Below are positions 14,842-23,203 of a stretch of DNA of 64,000 bases, piece by piece. Origin of the DNA: Flavobacterium psychrophilum (GTDB taxonomy: Bacteria; Bacteroidota; Bacteroidia; Flavobacteriales; Flavobacteriaceae); contig CAMCFT010000010.1 of assembly GCA_945874225.1 (NCBI GenBank), positions 1-64,000 on the forward strand. Direction: 5' to 3'. Made by a program: the position numbers and the translations under genes. Every line of letters starts with the position of its first letter. The first letter of the stretch is position 1. The notes beneath the pieces are model-generated. The model searched no databases. It worked only from the letters and a program-made list of their open reading frames with translations, and was not told the origin of the DNA.

Positions 14842-15369
14842 ATGAAAAAAATAATCTTCTCCATCGTGCTAATTATCGCCGTAATCATTGGTTGCAAAAC
14901 AAAAGGAAATTCTGGTGATTCCAAAAATTTAAACATCACTTTTGAATCCAAAAGCAACAGTAACGTTACTGGATCTGCTACCTTCACTGAAAAGAAAGGA
15001 AAAGTAACTTTTGTAGCCAAATTATCAGGATTAAAACCAGGCATTCACGCCATTCACATCCACGAAAAATCAGATTGTACCGCTGCTGACGGAAGTTCGG
15101 CCGGAGGACATTGGAATCCAACATTCAAAAAACATGGTCAATGGGGTGTTGGCGAATACCACAGAGGCGATATTGGTAATTTCATAGCCGATGAAAAAGG
15201 AAACGGATCCATCACTTTAACCACTGATGAATGGAGTATTGGAGGCGAAGATGCCACTAAAAACATTCTTGGCAAAGGATTAATCGTGCATCAGGGCGCC
15301 GATGATTTTGTATCACAACCAGCAGGAAATGCCGGCGCGAGAGTAGCTTGTTCAGCAATTATCAAGTAA
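14842..15369 (+). CDS. sodC: Cu/Zn superoxide dismutase, lipoprotein form
   Basis: A 175-residue protein with a lipoprotein signal (MKKIIFSIVLIIAVIIGC), so it is predicted to be anchored in the cell envelope. Copper and zinc ligands are visible: HAIHIHE (two His), GGHWNP, YHRGDIGNF (His and Asp) and IVHQGADDF. The disulfide cysteines are in SDCTAADG and RVACSAI, with the substrate-guiding Arg next to the latter. It converts extracellular or periplasmic superoxide to peroxide and oxygen. It is monocistronic, with a terminator directly behind it. Confidence 0.92.
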   Translation: MKKIIFSIVLIIAVIIGCKTKGNSGDSKNLNITFESKSNSNVTGSATFTEKKGKVTFVAKLSGLKPGIHAIHIHEKSDCTAADGSSAGGHWNPTFKKHGQWGVGEYHRGDIGNFIADEKGNGSITLTTDEWSIGGEDATKNILGKGLIVHQGADDFVSQPAGNAGARVACSAIIK

Positions 15370-15390
15370 GAGAATATAAAAAATCATACG

Positions 15391-15427
15391 AAACCGTCTT
15401 GTTTATAGAAACGAGACGGTTTTTTAA
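15391..15427 (+). terminator. Terminator after sodC
   Basis: A stem AAACCGTCTTGTTT/AAACGAGACGGTTT with one mismatch, followed by a T-run, 21 bp after the sodC stop. Confidence 0.85.
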
Positions 15428-15459
15428 TTTTAAAATAATACAAAAACCACAAAATAACA

Positions 15460-15467
15460 TAGCTTTG
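15460..15467 (+). promoter_or_regulatory. TAnnTTTG -7 box before the LETM1-related gene
   Basis: TAGCTTTG matches the Bacteroidetes -7 consensus, 17 bp before the ATG at 15485. No clear TTG -33 element is seen. Confidence 0.5.
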
Positions 15468-15484
15468 CAATTCAAAACAAAGCA

Positions 15485-16699
15485 ATGATTAACCCATCAG
15501 CATCCGGCTGGATAGACAAATTTTTCCTGAAACAAAAACAATCTTTGCTTCCTGCTGAGACGCATCCTGACATGTTTTACAAAAAAGTCAGAGAAACAGG
15601 ATTCATCTATGGACATATTGTTTCCTTTGATACAGTTGCACCAATTCAAACAAAAGGCTGGCTCGAAAACGAGATTTCTAAACTCGCCCTGCTAAACACT
15701 CTGTATGGCATTTATAAACTAACTACTCACGAAAGCAATCCTGTAAACTTTCTTTCAAAAGCGGTAGCTTTCTATAACGAAATGAATCCGCAAGGGTTTA
15801 ATTTGTTTAGAAAAGTTTTACCCGGTAGTTCCCCTTCTTTAAACTTAGAAAAAATAATCGACAGTCGGGTTCAGACTAATGTAGACATCATTAGCAAAAA
15901 CTTTTCGCATATTGTCACCAATGCCTTGCTATTTATTGATGTTTTGGCTTTTCGCCAATACTTGATTCATGGATCAATTCCGGAAAAATACCTGAAAAAA
16001 ATAGAAGAAGCCATCATCAGCATTGTTTCACTGGCGTTAAAAACTAAATCCAACAAATCAAAATACGACGATTTGCTGATTAAACTATTTGAATCGTCTG
16101 TTCGATACAGTAAATTTTCAAAAGTGAATGTGAAATCCCAAAGTTTTGGTATGGATGAATTAAAATTAGATTATTTCACTAACGATTTAGAAAAACAATA
16201 TCTGGTTGATATGGCAGGAATGGCATTGTGGAGTGATGGAATTATCGAAAAAAATGAAGCTTATTTTCTACACAAATTAGCCGAATTGATGGAAGTTCCT
16301 GATGATTTTGTTACGGAAAGTATCGAGAAAACAAATGAGTTTATTATTAAATACAAGAATGAAATCCCCTACTTTAATTACTCTAATCCAGTCAAACATT
16401 TTTATGACCAGACTACACAAACGGTAATTAAACTTATTACCCGCAACAAAAACAGATTAGTGAAAGAAATCCTTGAAAGCAAGGAATTGATGGTGCTATT
16501 AGCTAATTCTACCCGAAGAGATTTAAATGAAAACGAAAAGAAGAAAGTACGAAAACAACTGTTGGACATTTGTAAAACCGTTCCCTCATTGGCCATATTT
16601 TTGCTCCCAGGCGGCAGTTTGCTACTTCCTATATTTATCAAATTTATCCCTACACTCTTACCATCTTCTTTTAATGAAAATCTGGAGAATGAAGATTAA
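15485..16699 (+). CDS. LETM1-related protein
   Basis: A 404-residue protein. The C-terminal 90 residues match the LETM1 ribosome-binding-like core: LANSTRRDLNENEKKKVRKQ, then CKTVPSLAIFLLPGGSLLLP and FIKFIPTLLPSSF, with one hydrophobic segment containing the Pro-Gly-Gly turn. The middle (YLVDMAGMALWSDGIIEKNE, residues of about 240-260) looks like a TerB-type acidic helical bundle. Genomes of this group annotate it as LETM1-related biofilm-associated protein. Mitochondrial LETM1 is involved in cation/proton exchange, but the bacterial function is unproven. It is monocistronic, with its own promoter box and a terminator. Confidence 0.8.
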   Translation: MINPSASGWIDKFFLKQKQSLLPAETHPDMFYKKVRETGFIYGHIVSFDTVAPIQTKGWLENEISKLALLNTLYGIYKLTTHESNPVNFLSKAVAFYNEMNPQGFNLFRKVLPGSSPSLNLEKIIDSRVQTNVDIISKNFSHIVTNALLFIDVLAFRQYLIHGSIPEKYLKKIEEAIISIVSLALKTKSNKSKYDDLLIKLFESSVRYSKFSKVNVKSQSFGMDELKLDYFTNDLEKQYLVDMAGMALWSDGIIEKNEAYFLHKLAELMEVPDDFVTESIEKTNEFIIKYKNEIPYFNYSNPVKHFYDQTTQTVIKLITRNKNRLVKEILESKELMVLLANSTRRDLNENEKKKVRKQLLDICKTVPSLAIFLLPGGSLLLPIFIKFIPTLLPSSFNENLENED

Positions 16700-16725
16700 T
16701 TGATTTTGGATAACTGCTAAATAAA

Positions 16726-16747
16726 AAAACTGCCCGAAAGCAGTTTT
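16726..16747. terminator. Bidirectional terminator between the LETM1-related gene and the carbonic anhydrase gene
   Basis: AAAACTGC/GCAGTTTT around a 6-nt loop, lying between the ends of two convergent genes. Confidence 0.8.
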
Positions 16748-16774
16748 AAAATCTTAAGAAATAGTATTGTTCAA

Positions 16775-17410
16775 TTAAAATTTTAATTGATACACTTCAT
16801 CTAAATCTACATCAGAACTTATATTCACATCTAAATCAGTTACAAATCCAGAATTCAATCCATAAGCCCAACCATGCAGTGTTAAATCTTGTCCGTTTTT
16901 CCATGCTGATTGAACAATAGAAGTTTTAGCCAAATCAAATACCTGTTCCTTCACATTAACTTCAACGAAAGCATTAAAACGATCGGTTTCGTTTTCTATG
17001 GCATCTAAACTTACCTGATGCAAACGATAAATATCTTTAATATGACGAATCCAGTTATCAATTATCCCAATCGACTGATTATTCATCGCCGCCAGTACCC
17101 CACTACAACCATAATGTCCACAAACAATAACATGTTTAACTTTTAAAACATTGACTGCATAATCTAATACGCTTAACATATTCATATCACTATGAATAAC
17201 CATATTGGCAATATTTCGATGTACAAAAACATCCCCGGGTTTAGCTCCAACTATTTCATTAGCAGGAACTCTACTGTCCGAACAACCTATCCACAATAAG
17301 GGAGGTGTTTGTTGTTTAGCCAAATCTTGAAAAAAATTGGGGTCAAGTGCTAAAGAATTTTCCACCCACTTTTTATTATTGTCTAATATTTTTTTGTAGA
17401 AATCGCTCAT
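16775..17410 (-). CDS. can: Beta-class carbonic anhydrase
   Basis: A 211-residue beta-carbonic anhydrase, the usual length for the cytoplasmic enzyme. Zinc ligands are C43 and D45 in WIGCSDSRVPAN, H99 and C102 in VIVCGHYGCSG, with the Asp45-Arg47 dyad intact. It interconverts carbon dioxide and bicarbonate for carboxylation reactions and pH balance. It lies 72 bp from dps on the same strand, downstream of it. The two may be transcribed together, although no functional tie is known. Confidence 0.93.
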   Translation of the reverse strand: MSDFYKKILDNNKKWVENSLALDPNFFQDLAKQQTPPLLWIGCSDSRVPANEIVGAKPGDVFVHRNIANMVIHSDMNMLSVLDYAVNVLKVKHVIVCGHYGCSGVLAAMNNQSIGIIDNWIRHIKDIYRLHQVSLDAIENETDRFNAFVEVNVKEQVFDLAKTSIVQSAWKNGQDLTLHGWAYGLNSGFVTDLDVNISSDVDLDEVYQLKF

Positions 17411-17482
17411 TAAGTAACATTATTATGTTTTACCAAAAGTAAAAAATTTAATCAATATACCTACAATAACAAAATTTGATTT

Positions 17483-17962
17483 TTATATTTCTTCTTGCTG
17501 CCAGGCTTTCAACATCCAGATGGTTTTTTCTTGTTCAACGATAAAGTCACTCATCATCGAACTGGTACCTTCATCATTTATTTCGCCTGATTTTTTAAAA
17601 ATAACTCTTTCTAAAGCTAGTAATTTAGACAATGATGAAACGATTAATGCAATTGCTTTTTCATCAATGTGAATGTTTTTTCCTATTTCGAGTTGGTTGT
17701 GCTTTAAATAATCTTCAAAAGTGTGGAGTGGAACCCCATCCAAAGTTAAAACACGCTCTGCAATTAAATCAATCTTTATTTGACTGTCGTTGTACAATTC
17801 TTCAAATTTTAAATGCAAATCGAAAAAACGTTTCCCACGAATATTCCAATGTAAGCCACGCAAATTTTGATAATAAATTTGAAAATTAGCTAATAAAACA
17901 TTCAATTCTGCTGCTAAAATTTCAGCTGCTGCGCTCGGTAATCCAATACTGTTTAATTTCAT
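17483..17962 (-). CDS. dps: Dps, DNA-protecting ferritin-like protein
   Basis: A 159-residue ferritin-fold protein. The ferroxidase-site residues of Dps are present: H in LRGLHWNIRG, and D and E in HLKFEELYNDSQIKIDLIAERV. The length and helical layout are normal. Dodecamers oxidise iron with hydrogen peroxide and shield DNA during stress. Divergent from oxyR across 96 bp, a typical arrangement for control by peroxide-sensing OxyR. A TAnnTTTG box lies just upstream. Confidence 0.92.
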   Translation of the reverse strand: MKLNSIGLPSAAAEILAAELNVLLANFQIYYQNLRGLHWNIRGKRFFDLHLKFEELYNDSQIKIDLIAERVLTLDGVPLHTFEDYLKHNQLEIGKNIHIDEKAIALIVSSLSKLLALERVIFKKSGEINDEGTSSMMSDFIVEQEKTIWMLKAWQQEEI

Positions 17963-17980
17963 TTGTTTTTTTATTTAAAT

Positions 17981-17988
17981 CAAATTTA
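17981..17988 (-). promoter_or_regulatory. TAnnTTTG -7 box for dps
   Basis: On the minus strand TAAATTTG, 18 bp before the dps start. The divergent oxyR box is 44 bp away. Confidence 0.5.
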
Positions 17989-18031
17989 CAAAATAAGACT
18001 CCTTTATACTATAAATTAAATTGATTGTTTT

Positions 18032-18039
18032 TATATTTG
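18032..18039 (+). promoter_or_regulatory. TAnnTTTG -7 box for oxyR
   Basis: TATATTTG, 19 bp before the oxyR ATG. The dps/oxyR intergenic region of 96 bp could hold a shared OxyR site. Confidence 0.5.
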
Positions 18040-18058
18040 CATCACAAAATACTATACA

Positions 18059-19000
18059 ATGACAATTACGCAACTACAATATGTTTTGGCTGTTGCCGAA
18101 CACAGGAATTTTACGCTTGCCGCCGAAAAATGTTTCGTTACGCAACCTACGCTGAGTATGCAAATTCAAAAAATTGAGGAAGAACTTAATATATTGATAT
18201 TTGACAGAAGCAAGAAACCCATTCAACTAACGGCTATTGGCCAAAAAATAGTAGAACAGGCAAAAAATATCGTCAATGAAGCGGGCAAAATAAAAGACAT
18301 TGTCGAATATCAAAAAGGATTTATTGGCGGCGAATTCCGTTTGGGAATTATTCCAACGATTATGCCCACTCTTTTGCCAATGTTCTTGAATAATTTTATC
18401 AAAAAATACCCAAAAATAAAACTCATTATCGAAGAGTTAAACACCGATGAAATTATCCTTCGATTAAAGAATGGTCATCTTGATGCAGCTATTGCAGCAA
18501 CACCATTAGAAGATGATAAAATCAAGGAAATTGTACTCTATTATGAACCATTTGTAGCTTATGTTCCTGATAATTTTAGCATTTCACAAAAAAATGAAAT
18601 AGAAGTTTCAGATCTAAATCTTGATGATATATTGCTATTGCAGGATGGACATTGCTTCCGTGACGGAATTTTAAATTTATGCAAAAACCAAGGTATCACA
18701 ACCAGAAATTCATTTCAATTAGAAAGCGGCAGTTTTGAAACCTTGATAAAACTGGCCGATGAAGGATTGGGAACGACACTTCTTCCCTATTTGCATACCT
18801 TGGATTTAAAGGAAAAAGACAAATCAAAATTAAGACAGTTCAAAGAACCAAAACCAGCCCGAGAAGTAAGTCTGATTTATCCAAAAAGCGAACTGAAAAT
18901 CCATATTATTGACGCATTGAGAAATACCATTTCAGGAGTTGTAAAAGGAGCAATTGCTTTTCATAACGTTCAAATCATAAGTCCAATCCAAAAGAAATAA
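18059..19000 (+). CDS. oxyR: OxyR, LysR-type hydrogen peroxide regulator
   Basis: A 313-residue LysR regulator. The N-terminal winged helix (MTITQLQYVLAVAEHRNFTL and QPTLSMQIQKIEEEL) and the effector domain are complete. In the segment DGHCFRDGILNLCKNQG the two cysteines fall exactly at residues 199 and 208, the positions of the peroxide-sensing pair of E. coli OxyR. Oxidation to a disulfide should switch DNA binding. It is divergent from dps, a classic OxyR target. The last 20 residues extend beyond the usual end. A terminator follows at once. Confidence 0.93.
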   Translation: MTITQLQYVLAVAEHRNFTLAAEKCFVTQPTLSMQIQKIEEELNILIFDRSKKPIQLTAIGQKIVEQAKNIVNEAGKIKDIVEYQKGFIGGEFRLGIIPTIMPTLLPMFLNNFIKKYPKIKLIIEELNTDEIILRLKNGHLDAAIAATPLEDDKIKEIVLYYEPFVAYVPDNFSISQKNEIEVSDLNLDDILLLQDGHCFRDGILNLCKNQGITTRNSFQLESGSFETLIKLADEGLGTTLLPYLHTLDLKEKDKSKLRQFKEPKPAREVSLIYPKSELKIHIIDALRNTISGVVKGAIAFHNVQIISPIQKK

Positions 19001-19001
19001 A

Positions 19002-19030
19002 AAAAGGAGTCGATAATCGAGACTCCTTTT
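19002..19030 (+). terminator. Terminator after oxyR
   Basis: AAAAGGAGTC/GACTCCTTTT with a 9-nt loop and a T-run, starting at the oxyR stop. It also faces the minus-strand gene ending at 19040. Confidence 0.85.
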
Positions 19031-19039
19031 CTGTTTTTA

Positions 19040-19237
19040 CTAATTCACAATGCTTAAATACTGCTTAAGTTCAGGCCTACCTTCAGTGAAGTGCTCCAGC
19101 CAAATTCTTAATTGTTCGATTTCGTAAGGCAATAAATTTTTATTTGCTTTCCTCAATTCCTTACGAAAAAGCGTTGGGTCGATACTCACTTTTTCAAGTA
19201 CAATTTTCGTATAATCATATATCATTCTATAAGGCAT
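19040..19237 (-). CDS. Small conserved flavobacterial protein, copy A
   Basis: A 65-residue protein. The core DYTKIVLEKVSIDPTLFRKE, LLPYEIEQLRIWL and a C-terminal PELKQ are repeated in the gene at 19478-19675, so the two are paralogs. It is highly charged and helical, without a signal peptide. I recall similar short proteins in many Flavobacterium genomes, often in several copies, with no function known. The Met at 19225 is an alternative start. Confidence 0.7.
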   Translation of the reverse strand: MPYRMIYDYTKIVLEKVSIDPTLFRKELRKANKNLLPYEIEQLRIWLEHFTEGRPELKQYLSIVN

Positions 19238-19445
19238 AATAAAATAGATTTGGGGTTATCTTATATGAACATAGTATAAAGATAGAATAAATAAACAGTA
19301 ACTCCAATAAAAAATAGTAAAAATATCCGATTAAATACGAAAAAACACGTTTATTGACATATTTTGTTATTAATTATAAGAAATAACACATATAGATTAA
19401 TTATTCAAAAAAGGTATAAATAGAATTGTCAGAATAGTAACCACG

Positions 19446-19475
19446 AAAAAAAAGAACCTATTAGGTTCTTTTTTT
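19446..19475 (-). terminator. Terminator after copy B of the small protein
   Basis: A nearly perfect palindrome AAAGAACCTA/TTAGGTTCTTT with a T-run on either strand, located at the stop codon side of the 19478-19675 gene. Confidence 0.8.
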
Positions 19476-19477
19476 AT

Positions 19478-19675
19478 TTAATTATTTACAATTAACATGC
19501 ATTGTTTTAATTCCGGCTTTTCGATTATAAAAGTTAAAAGCCATTCGCGTAATAACTCCATTTCGTAGGGTAACAAAGCCTTTATTGCTTTTTCTAATTC
19601 TTTGCAAAAAAGTATGGGATCAAAACTGACTCTTTCGAGTACTGATTTAGTATAATCAAACATCACTTTAGACAT
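19478..19675 (-). CDS. Small conserved flavobacterial protein, copy B
   Basis: A 65-residue paralog of the gene at 19040, taken from MSKVMFDYTKSVLERVSFDP. A longer frame starting at 19723 adds an AT-rich extension. Conserved positions are DYTKxVLExVSxDPxLFxKEL, LLPYEx and PELKQ. The two copies diverge clearly in sequence, so the duplication is not recent. No function is known. Confidence 0.7.
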   Translation of the reverse strand: MSKVMFDYTKSVLERVSFDPILFCKELEKAIKALLPYEMELLREWLLTFIIEKPELKQCMLIVNN

Positions 19676-19830
19676 ATAAATTAAAGAATTTAGGGTTAGA
19701 TTATGATTATTAGAGCATTGCAAAAAAAATATTATAATTTATAAAAATGGTACAAACTAATAACGAATAAATTGATTTATTATTGTAACCCGTTGGGTGC
19801 AATTAATAAAATACTCAATTAATAATAAAA

Positions 19831-20493
19831 CTAATCTTTTCGCGCCCGAAACATTTCTCTTTTTCCTGGCGGTCCTTCAAGCTTTTCGACTGTAAAACCT
19901 ACTTCTATCATACTCCTTTTTACAACTCCTCGAGCTGCATAAGTAACCAATATCCCATTTGGTTTAAGCGCATTGTACATTTTTTGAAAAATTGCAGTAC
20001 TCCATAATTCAGGTTGAACAGTATAACCAAAAGCATCAAAATAAATCAGGTCAAACTTTTCTATGTCATCAATGTCTGCAAAAAACTGCTTTCTTTTCGT
20101 AAATAAAAAATCTTCCCTCAAAACGATTGGTTCTTCCCAGTTGCATTCGTGCATTTTTTCAAATACAGCTATTTCCTTTTCAGCATTCAATTCAGAAACA
20201 TAATTCATTGACAGCACTTCTTCTGCAGAAACCGGATATGCTTCTACTCCAACATAATCTATGGTTTGATTTAGCTTTTTAGATTCTAAAAAAGTGATAA
20301 AGGCATTCAAACCCGTACCAAAACCTATTTCCAATATAGAAATTGTTTTGCTTTCGAATAACGAAAGTCCATTTTTTATAAAAACATGCTGAGCTTCCTG
20401 AATGGCTCCAAATCTTGAATGATAGCATTCATCCCATTCCTTAATATGAATCGTTGTTGAACCGTCATTTGTTCTTATTATTTCTCTTTTCAA
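19831..20493 (-). CDS. mnmD: tRNA 5-methylaminomethyl-2-thiouridine methyltransferase MnmD
   Basis: A 220-residue SAM-dependent methyltransferase. SAM motif I is ILEIGFGTGLNAF, and the DUF752-type signature FDLIYFDAFGYTVQPELWS and LVTYAARGVVKRSM matches MnmD/the N-terminal half of MnmC. The length equals that of the stand-alone methyltransferase without the FAD oxidase domain. It methylates aminomethyl groups on wobble uridine 34 of certain tRNAs. It is divergent from ilvE, with a TAnnTTTG box on its side. Confidence 0.88.
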   Translation of the reverse strand: MKREIIRTNDGSTTIHIKEWDECYHSRFGAIQEAQHVFIKNGLSLFESKTISILEIGFGTGLNAFITFLESKKLNQTIDYVGVEAYPVSAEEVLSMNYVSELNAEKEIAVFEKMHECNWEEPIVLREDFLFTKRKQFFADIDDIEKFDLIYFDAFGYTVQPELWSTAIFQKMYNALKPNGILVTYAARGVVKRSMIEVGFTVEKLEGPPGKREMFRARKD

Positions 20494-20536
20494 AATAGTA
20501 TGGTGGATTTTTTACTTTAATGATGCAATTGGTTGC

Positions 20537-20544
20537 CAAATTTA
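20537..20544 (-). promoter_or_regulatory. TAnnTTTG -7 box for mnmD
   Basis: TAAATTTG on the minus strand, 43 bp before the mnmD start. A TTG triplet lies about 24 bp further upstream. Confidence 0.45.
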
Positions 20545-20699
20545 AATAAATCCAATTTAGGTTTAACTATCAATGACTCCTATTTTTTAGTTATTTCATA
20601 AAAAACCTCTAGATTTTTCCTTTTTTTTAGAATATAAATAAATCTCAGTTAAACGCTATAATTACTATTTTTTTGACAAGGAATATGATGTTTTTTGTT

Positions 20700-20707
20700 T
20701 AATTTTG
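20700..20707 (+). promoter_or_regulatory. TAnnTTTG -7 box for ilvE
   Basis: TAATTTTG, 62 bp before the ilvE ATG, with a TTG (in TTTTTTGACAAG) 24 bp upstream as a possible -33 element. Confidence 0.5.
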
Positions 20708-20769
20708 CAAAACGTTAATTCGTTTAACATCCTTTTACTTTATAAAATATTTTAATAGAATAACTAATT

Positions 20770-21837
20770 ATGAGTGCAACACAAACCAACAAAATTGAAA
20801 TAATAAAAGCCGCAACTTCAAAAATAAAGGATGTGGATTTTGATAATTTACATTTTGGCGAAATTTTTACAGATCATTTATTCGAATGTGATTTTACAAA
20901 TGGGGAATGGCAAAAACCAGTCATCAAACCTTATGCTCCATTTTTATTAGATCCATCAGCTAAAGTTTTTCATTATGGCCAAGCCATTTTCGAAGGAATG
21001 AAGGCATATAAAGATGATAATGATGCCGTTTGGTTATTTAGACCTGATGAAAATTATCACCGTTTCAATAATTCTGCAACAAGAATGGCAATGCCTGAAG
21101 TTCCTGAAGAAATCTTTATGGAAGGGCTGAAACAATTGTTGCAATTAGATGAGGCTTGGATTCAAAAAGGGAAAGGAAACACGATGTACATCAGACCATT
21201 TATGATTGCTACCGGAACTGGAGTAATTGCAAATCCATCGGATGATTATAAGTTTATGATTCTTTTATCGCCTGCAAAAGCATACTATTCAGGTGAAGTA
21301 AAAGTGTTAATTGCGGAGCATTTCAGTAGGGCTGCAAATGGTGGTATTGGTGCTGCAAAAGCCGCCGGAAATTATGCTGCACAATTTTACCCAACAAATT
21401 TAGCTAATAAAGCTGGTTTCCAACAAGTAATTTGGACGGATGACGCAACGCATACTAAATTAGAAGAAGCTGGAACAATGAATGTGTTTTTTAGAATAAA
21501 CGACACTTTATATACTGCTCCTACCAGCGAAAGAATCCTTGATGGTGTGACTCGAAAAAGCTTAATTGATTTGGCGAAAAGAGAAAATATCAAAGTTGAA
21601 GTTCGTCCCGTTTTAGTTTCTGAACTAGTTGAAGGTGCTAAAAATGGTAGCTTAAAAGAAATTTTCGGAGCAGGAACAGCCGCTGTTGTGAACCCTATTA
21701 TTGGATTCTCGTATCAGGATGTTTATTATGAATTGCCAAAAATAGAAAATTCAGTAGCGTTACAACTTAAAGATAAATTGACAAACATTCAACACAAACT
21801 AGCCGAAGACACTTTTGGATGGACTGTTAAAGTCTAG
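20770..21837 (+). CDS. ilvE: Branched-chain amino acid aminotransferase
   Basis: A 355-residue fold-type IV PLP aminotransferase of the long (eukaryote-like) BCAT class. Visible are VFHYGQAIFEGMKAY, YIRPFMIATGTGV, the Lys-containing GIGAAKAAGNYAAQ, LEEAGTMNVFF and GTAAVVNPI. It moves amino groups between glutamate and leucine, isoleucine or valine. It stands alone, not in an ilv operon. The 21838-21990 stretch between it and the convergent MazG-like gene carries a terminator and repeat words. Confidence 0.92.
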   Translation: MSATQTNKIEIIKAATSKIKDVDFDNLHFGEIFTDHLFECDFTNGEWQKPVIKPYAPFLLDPSAKVFHYGQAIFEGMKAYKDDNDAVWLFRPDENYHRFNNSATRMAMPEVPEEIFMEGLKQLLQLDEAWIQKGKGNTMYIRPFMIATGTGVIANPSDDYKFMILLSPAKAYYSGEVKVLIAEHFSRAANGGIGAAKAAGNYAAQFYPTNLANKAGFQQVIWTDDATHTKLEEAGTMNVFFRINDTLYTAPTSERILDGVTRKSLIDLAKRENIKVEVRPVLVSELVEGAKNGSLKEIFGAGTAAVVNPIIGFSYQDVYYELPKIENSVALQLKDKLTNIQHKLAEDTFGWTVKV

Positions 21838-21840
21838 ATG

Positions 21841-21990
21841 GCAGATTGCAGATTGCAGTCGGCAGATTTCAGGTTGGAATAAATAATTATAAATATTTAA
21901 AGCAGTTTAAAGATGATTTATTTCATTTTTAAACTGCTTTTTTATGCTATCTGCAACCTGTAGACTGCCATCTGAAATCTGACTATCTTC
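21841..21990. repeat. Inverted CAGATTTCAG-type repeats and terminator between convergent genes
   Basis: Left arm GGCAGATTGCAGATTGCAG with CAGATTTCAGGTTG; right arm CAACCTGTAGACTGCC with CTGAAATCTG. Together they form a large inverted repeat around a 13-bp stem terminator (AAAGCAGTTTAAA/TTTAAACTGCTTT at 21899-21940). Confidence 0.75.
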
Positions 21991-22372
21991 CTCCAAGTAT
22001 TTTCGAAAAATCAGGTTTAAAATAATTGGGACCTTTCATCACTTTTCCGTCTTCACGATAGATAGGTTTTCCGTCTTCTCCAAGTTTACTCATATTGGAG
22101 CGTTGAATTTCGTCAAAAACTTCTTCAATTTTATGTTGTAAACCGTGTTCTATAATCGTTCCGCAAAGAATGTACATCATATCACCCAAAGCATCGGCGA
22201 TTTCTACTAAATCATTATTCTGGACCGCTTCAAGATATTCCTCGTTTTCTTCTTTCATCAAATTATAACGAAGCATGTTTTTATTTTCGCCCAAATCACC
22301 TATTGGGGTTTCGCTGTGACCAATGATAAATGCCGTGTGAAATTCCTTAACTGCGTTGATTTGTTTTTGCAT
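21983..22372 (-). CDS. MazG-like nucleoside triphosphate pyrophosphohydrolase
   Basis: A 129-residue all-alpha NTP pyrophosphatase, taken from MQKQINAVKEF. A Met nine codons upstream is less likely. The metal-binding motifs of the MazG/PRA-PH superfamily are present as LMKEENEEYLEA and EIADALGDMMYIL. The C-terminal tail with YREDGKVMKGPNY F is typical of the PRA-PH-like subgroup that hydrolyses non-canonical or phosphoribosyl nucleotides. The substrate cannot be set by eye. Confidence 0.8.
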   Translation of the reverse strand: MQKQINAVKEFHTAFIIGHSETPIGDLGENKNMLRYNLMKEENEEYLEAVQNNDLVEIADALGDMMYILCGTIIEHGLQHKIEEVFDEIQRSNMSKLGEDGKPIYREDGKVMKGPNYFKPDFSKILGGR

Positions 22373-22426
22373 AATTTTATTTATTAAATGAGCTGGCAAA
22401 TTAGCATGTTTTCCTAAACTAATTCC

Positions 22427-22434
22427 TAAATTTG
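22427..22434 (+). promoter_or_regulatory. TAnnTTTG -7 box before the 62-residue membrane protein
   Basis: TAAATTTG, 18 bp before the ATG at 22453. Confidence 0.5.
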
Positions 22435-22452
22435 TTCAAAATATTTTAAACT

Positions 22453-22641
22453 ATGTTTAGTCCAGGTCAATTGGTGTTTGCAGGCTTTTTTTTTGTTGCT
22501 TTTGTTATCGCAATGATATTTGCCTATAGAAAAGATGCAAAGTTGCATAAAACTTTTTATAAAGGGAATTATAAAATTCTGATTGGGTTTATTCTTTTTA
22601 TCGTGATTTTATTTATGATTAAAATATTTTTTAAACGATAG
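22453..22641 (+). CDS. Small two-helix membrane protein
   Basis: A 62-residue protein with helices at about residues 7-24 (LVFAGFFFVAFVIAMIFAY) and 43-59 (KILIGFILFIVILFMIKIF), joined by a basic loop (RKDAKLHKTFYKGN). A -7 box precedes it and a terminator follows, supporting a real gene. I recall similar proteins across flavobacteria, function unknown. Confidence 0.7.
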   Translation: MFSPGQLVFAGFFFVAFVIAMIFAYRKDAKLHKTFYKGNYKILIGFILFIVILFMIKIFFKR

Positions 22642-22662
22642 AATTAATTTTTGGCAATAAAA

Positions 22663-22694
22663 AATCCCTTCAATAGATTAATATTGAAGGGATT
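22663..22694. terminator. Bidirectional terminator between the small membrane protein and the PEGA lipoprotein
   Basis: A perfect 12-bp stem AATCCCTTCAAT/ATTGAAGGGATT between convergent genes. Confidence 0.85.
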
Positions 22695-22714
22695 GTGTTA
22701 TATAAAGTGCTTTC

Positions 22715-23185
22715 TTAGTTATTTACCTTTTCTAATTGTCCAACTTTTTTCCAATTAGGATCAATATTTAAAGCCACTGCAATATAAATATCTCTTTTGC
22801 TTGAATTGAATACCGTTCCTTTATTCATTTGAGCATTAATTTCACTTGGAGATAAATTGTAAATCGCTCCAGTAATTGGATCAATAATCAATCCTATTAG
22901 TCCTCCGATTAGGATATTTCCAAGATACCAGGCATTAAATTCTTTTGTCAAATTAGTTTGATAGGTTTGGTATCCATCTAATTTAATCAGAACACTATGT
23001 TCGCTTTTTCTTGCTAATTTTATCTCGAAAGGAGTTTTTCCAACTTCTACTTCATCAATAAAAATTGATGCTGAGGAAGGATTACTAGCAAATTTCACGT
23101 TTTGTTTTGAGCCTGAAATGATTGTTGCACAACTTGAAAATAATAGTGTTAGTGCTAAAGAGCAAGAGATAATTGATTTTTTCAT
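22715..23185 (-). CDS. PEGA domain lipoprotein
   Basis: A 156-residue protein with a lipoprotein signal (LTLLFSSCATIISGSKQ). A PEGA-type beta domain follows (FASNPSSASIFIDEVEVGKT, PFEIKLARKSEHSVLIKLDG). A hydrophobic glycine-rich segment (LGNILIGGLIGLIIDPITGA) matches the common tail of this group. It lies 18 bp downstream of the gene for a second lipoprotein (23204-23587), so the two form an operon. Location is the periplasm or outer membrane. No specific role is known. Confidence 0.8.
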   Translation of the reverse strand: MKKSIISCSLALTLLFSSCATIISGSKQNVKFASNPSSASIFIDEVEVGKTPFEIKLARKSEHSVLIKLDGYQTYQTNLTKEFNAWYLGNILIGGLIGLIIDPITGAIYNLSPSEINAQMNKGTVFNSSKRDIYIAVALNIDPNWKKVGQLEKVNN

Positions 23186-23203
23186 TTATTGAAAGTATTT
23201 AAA

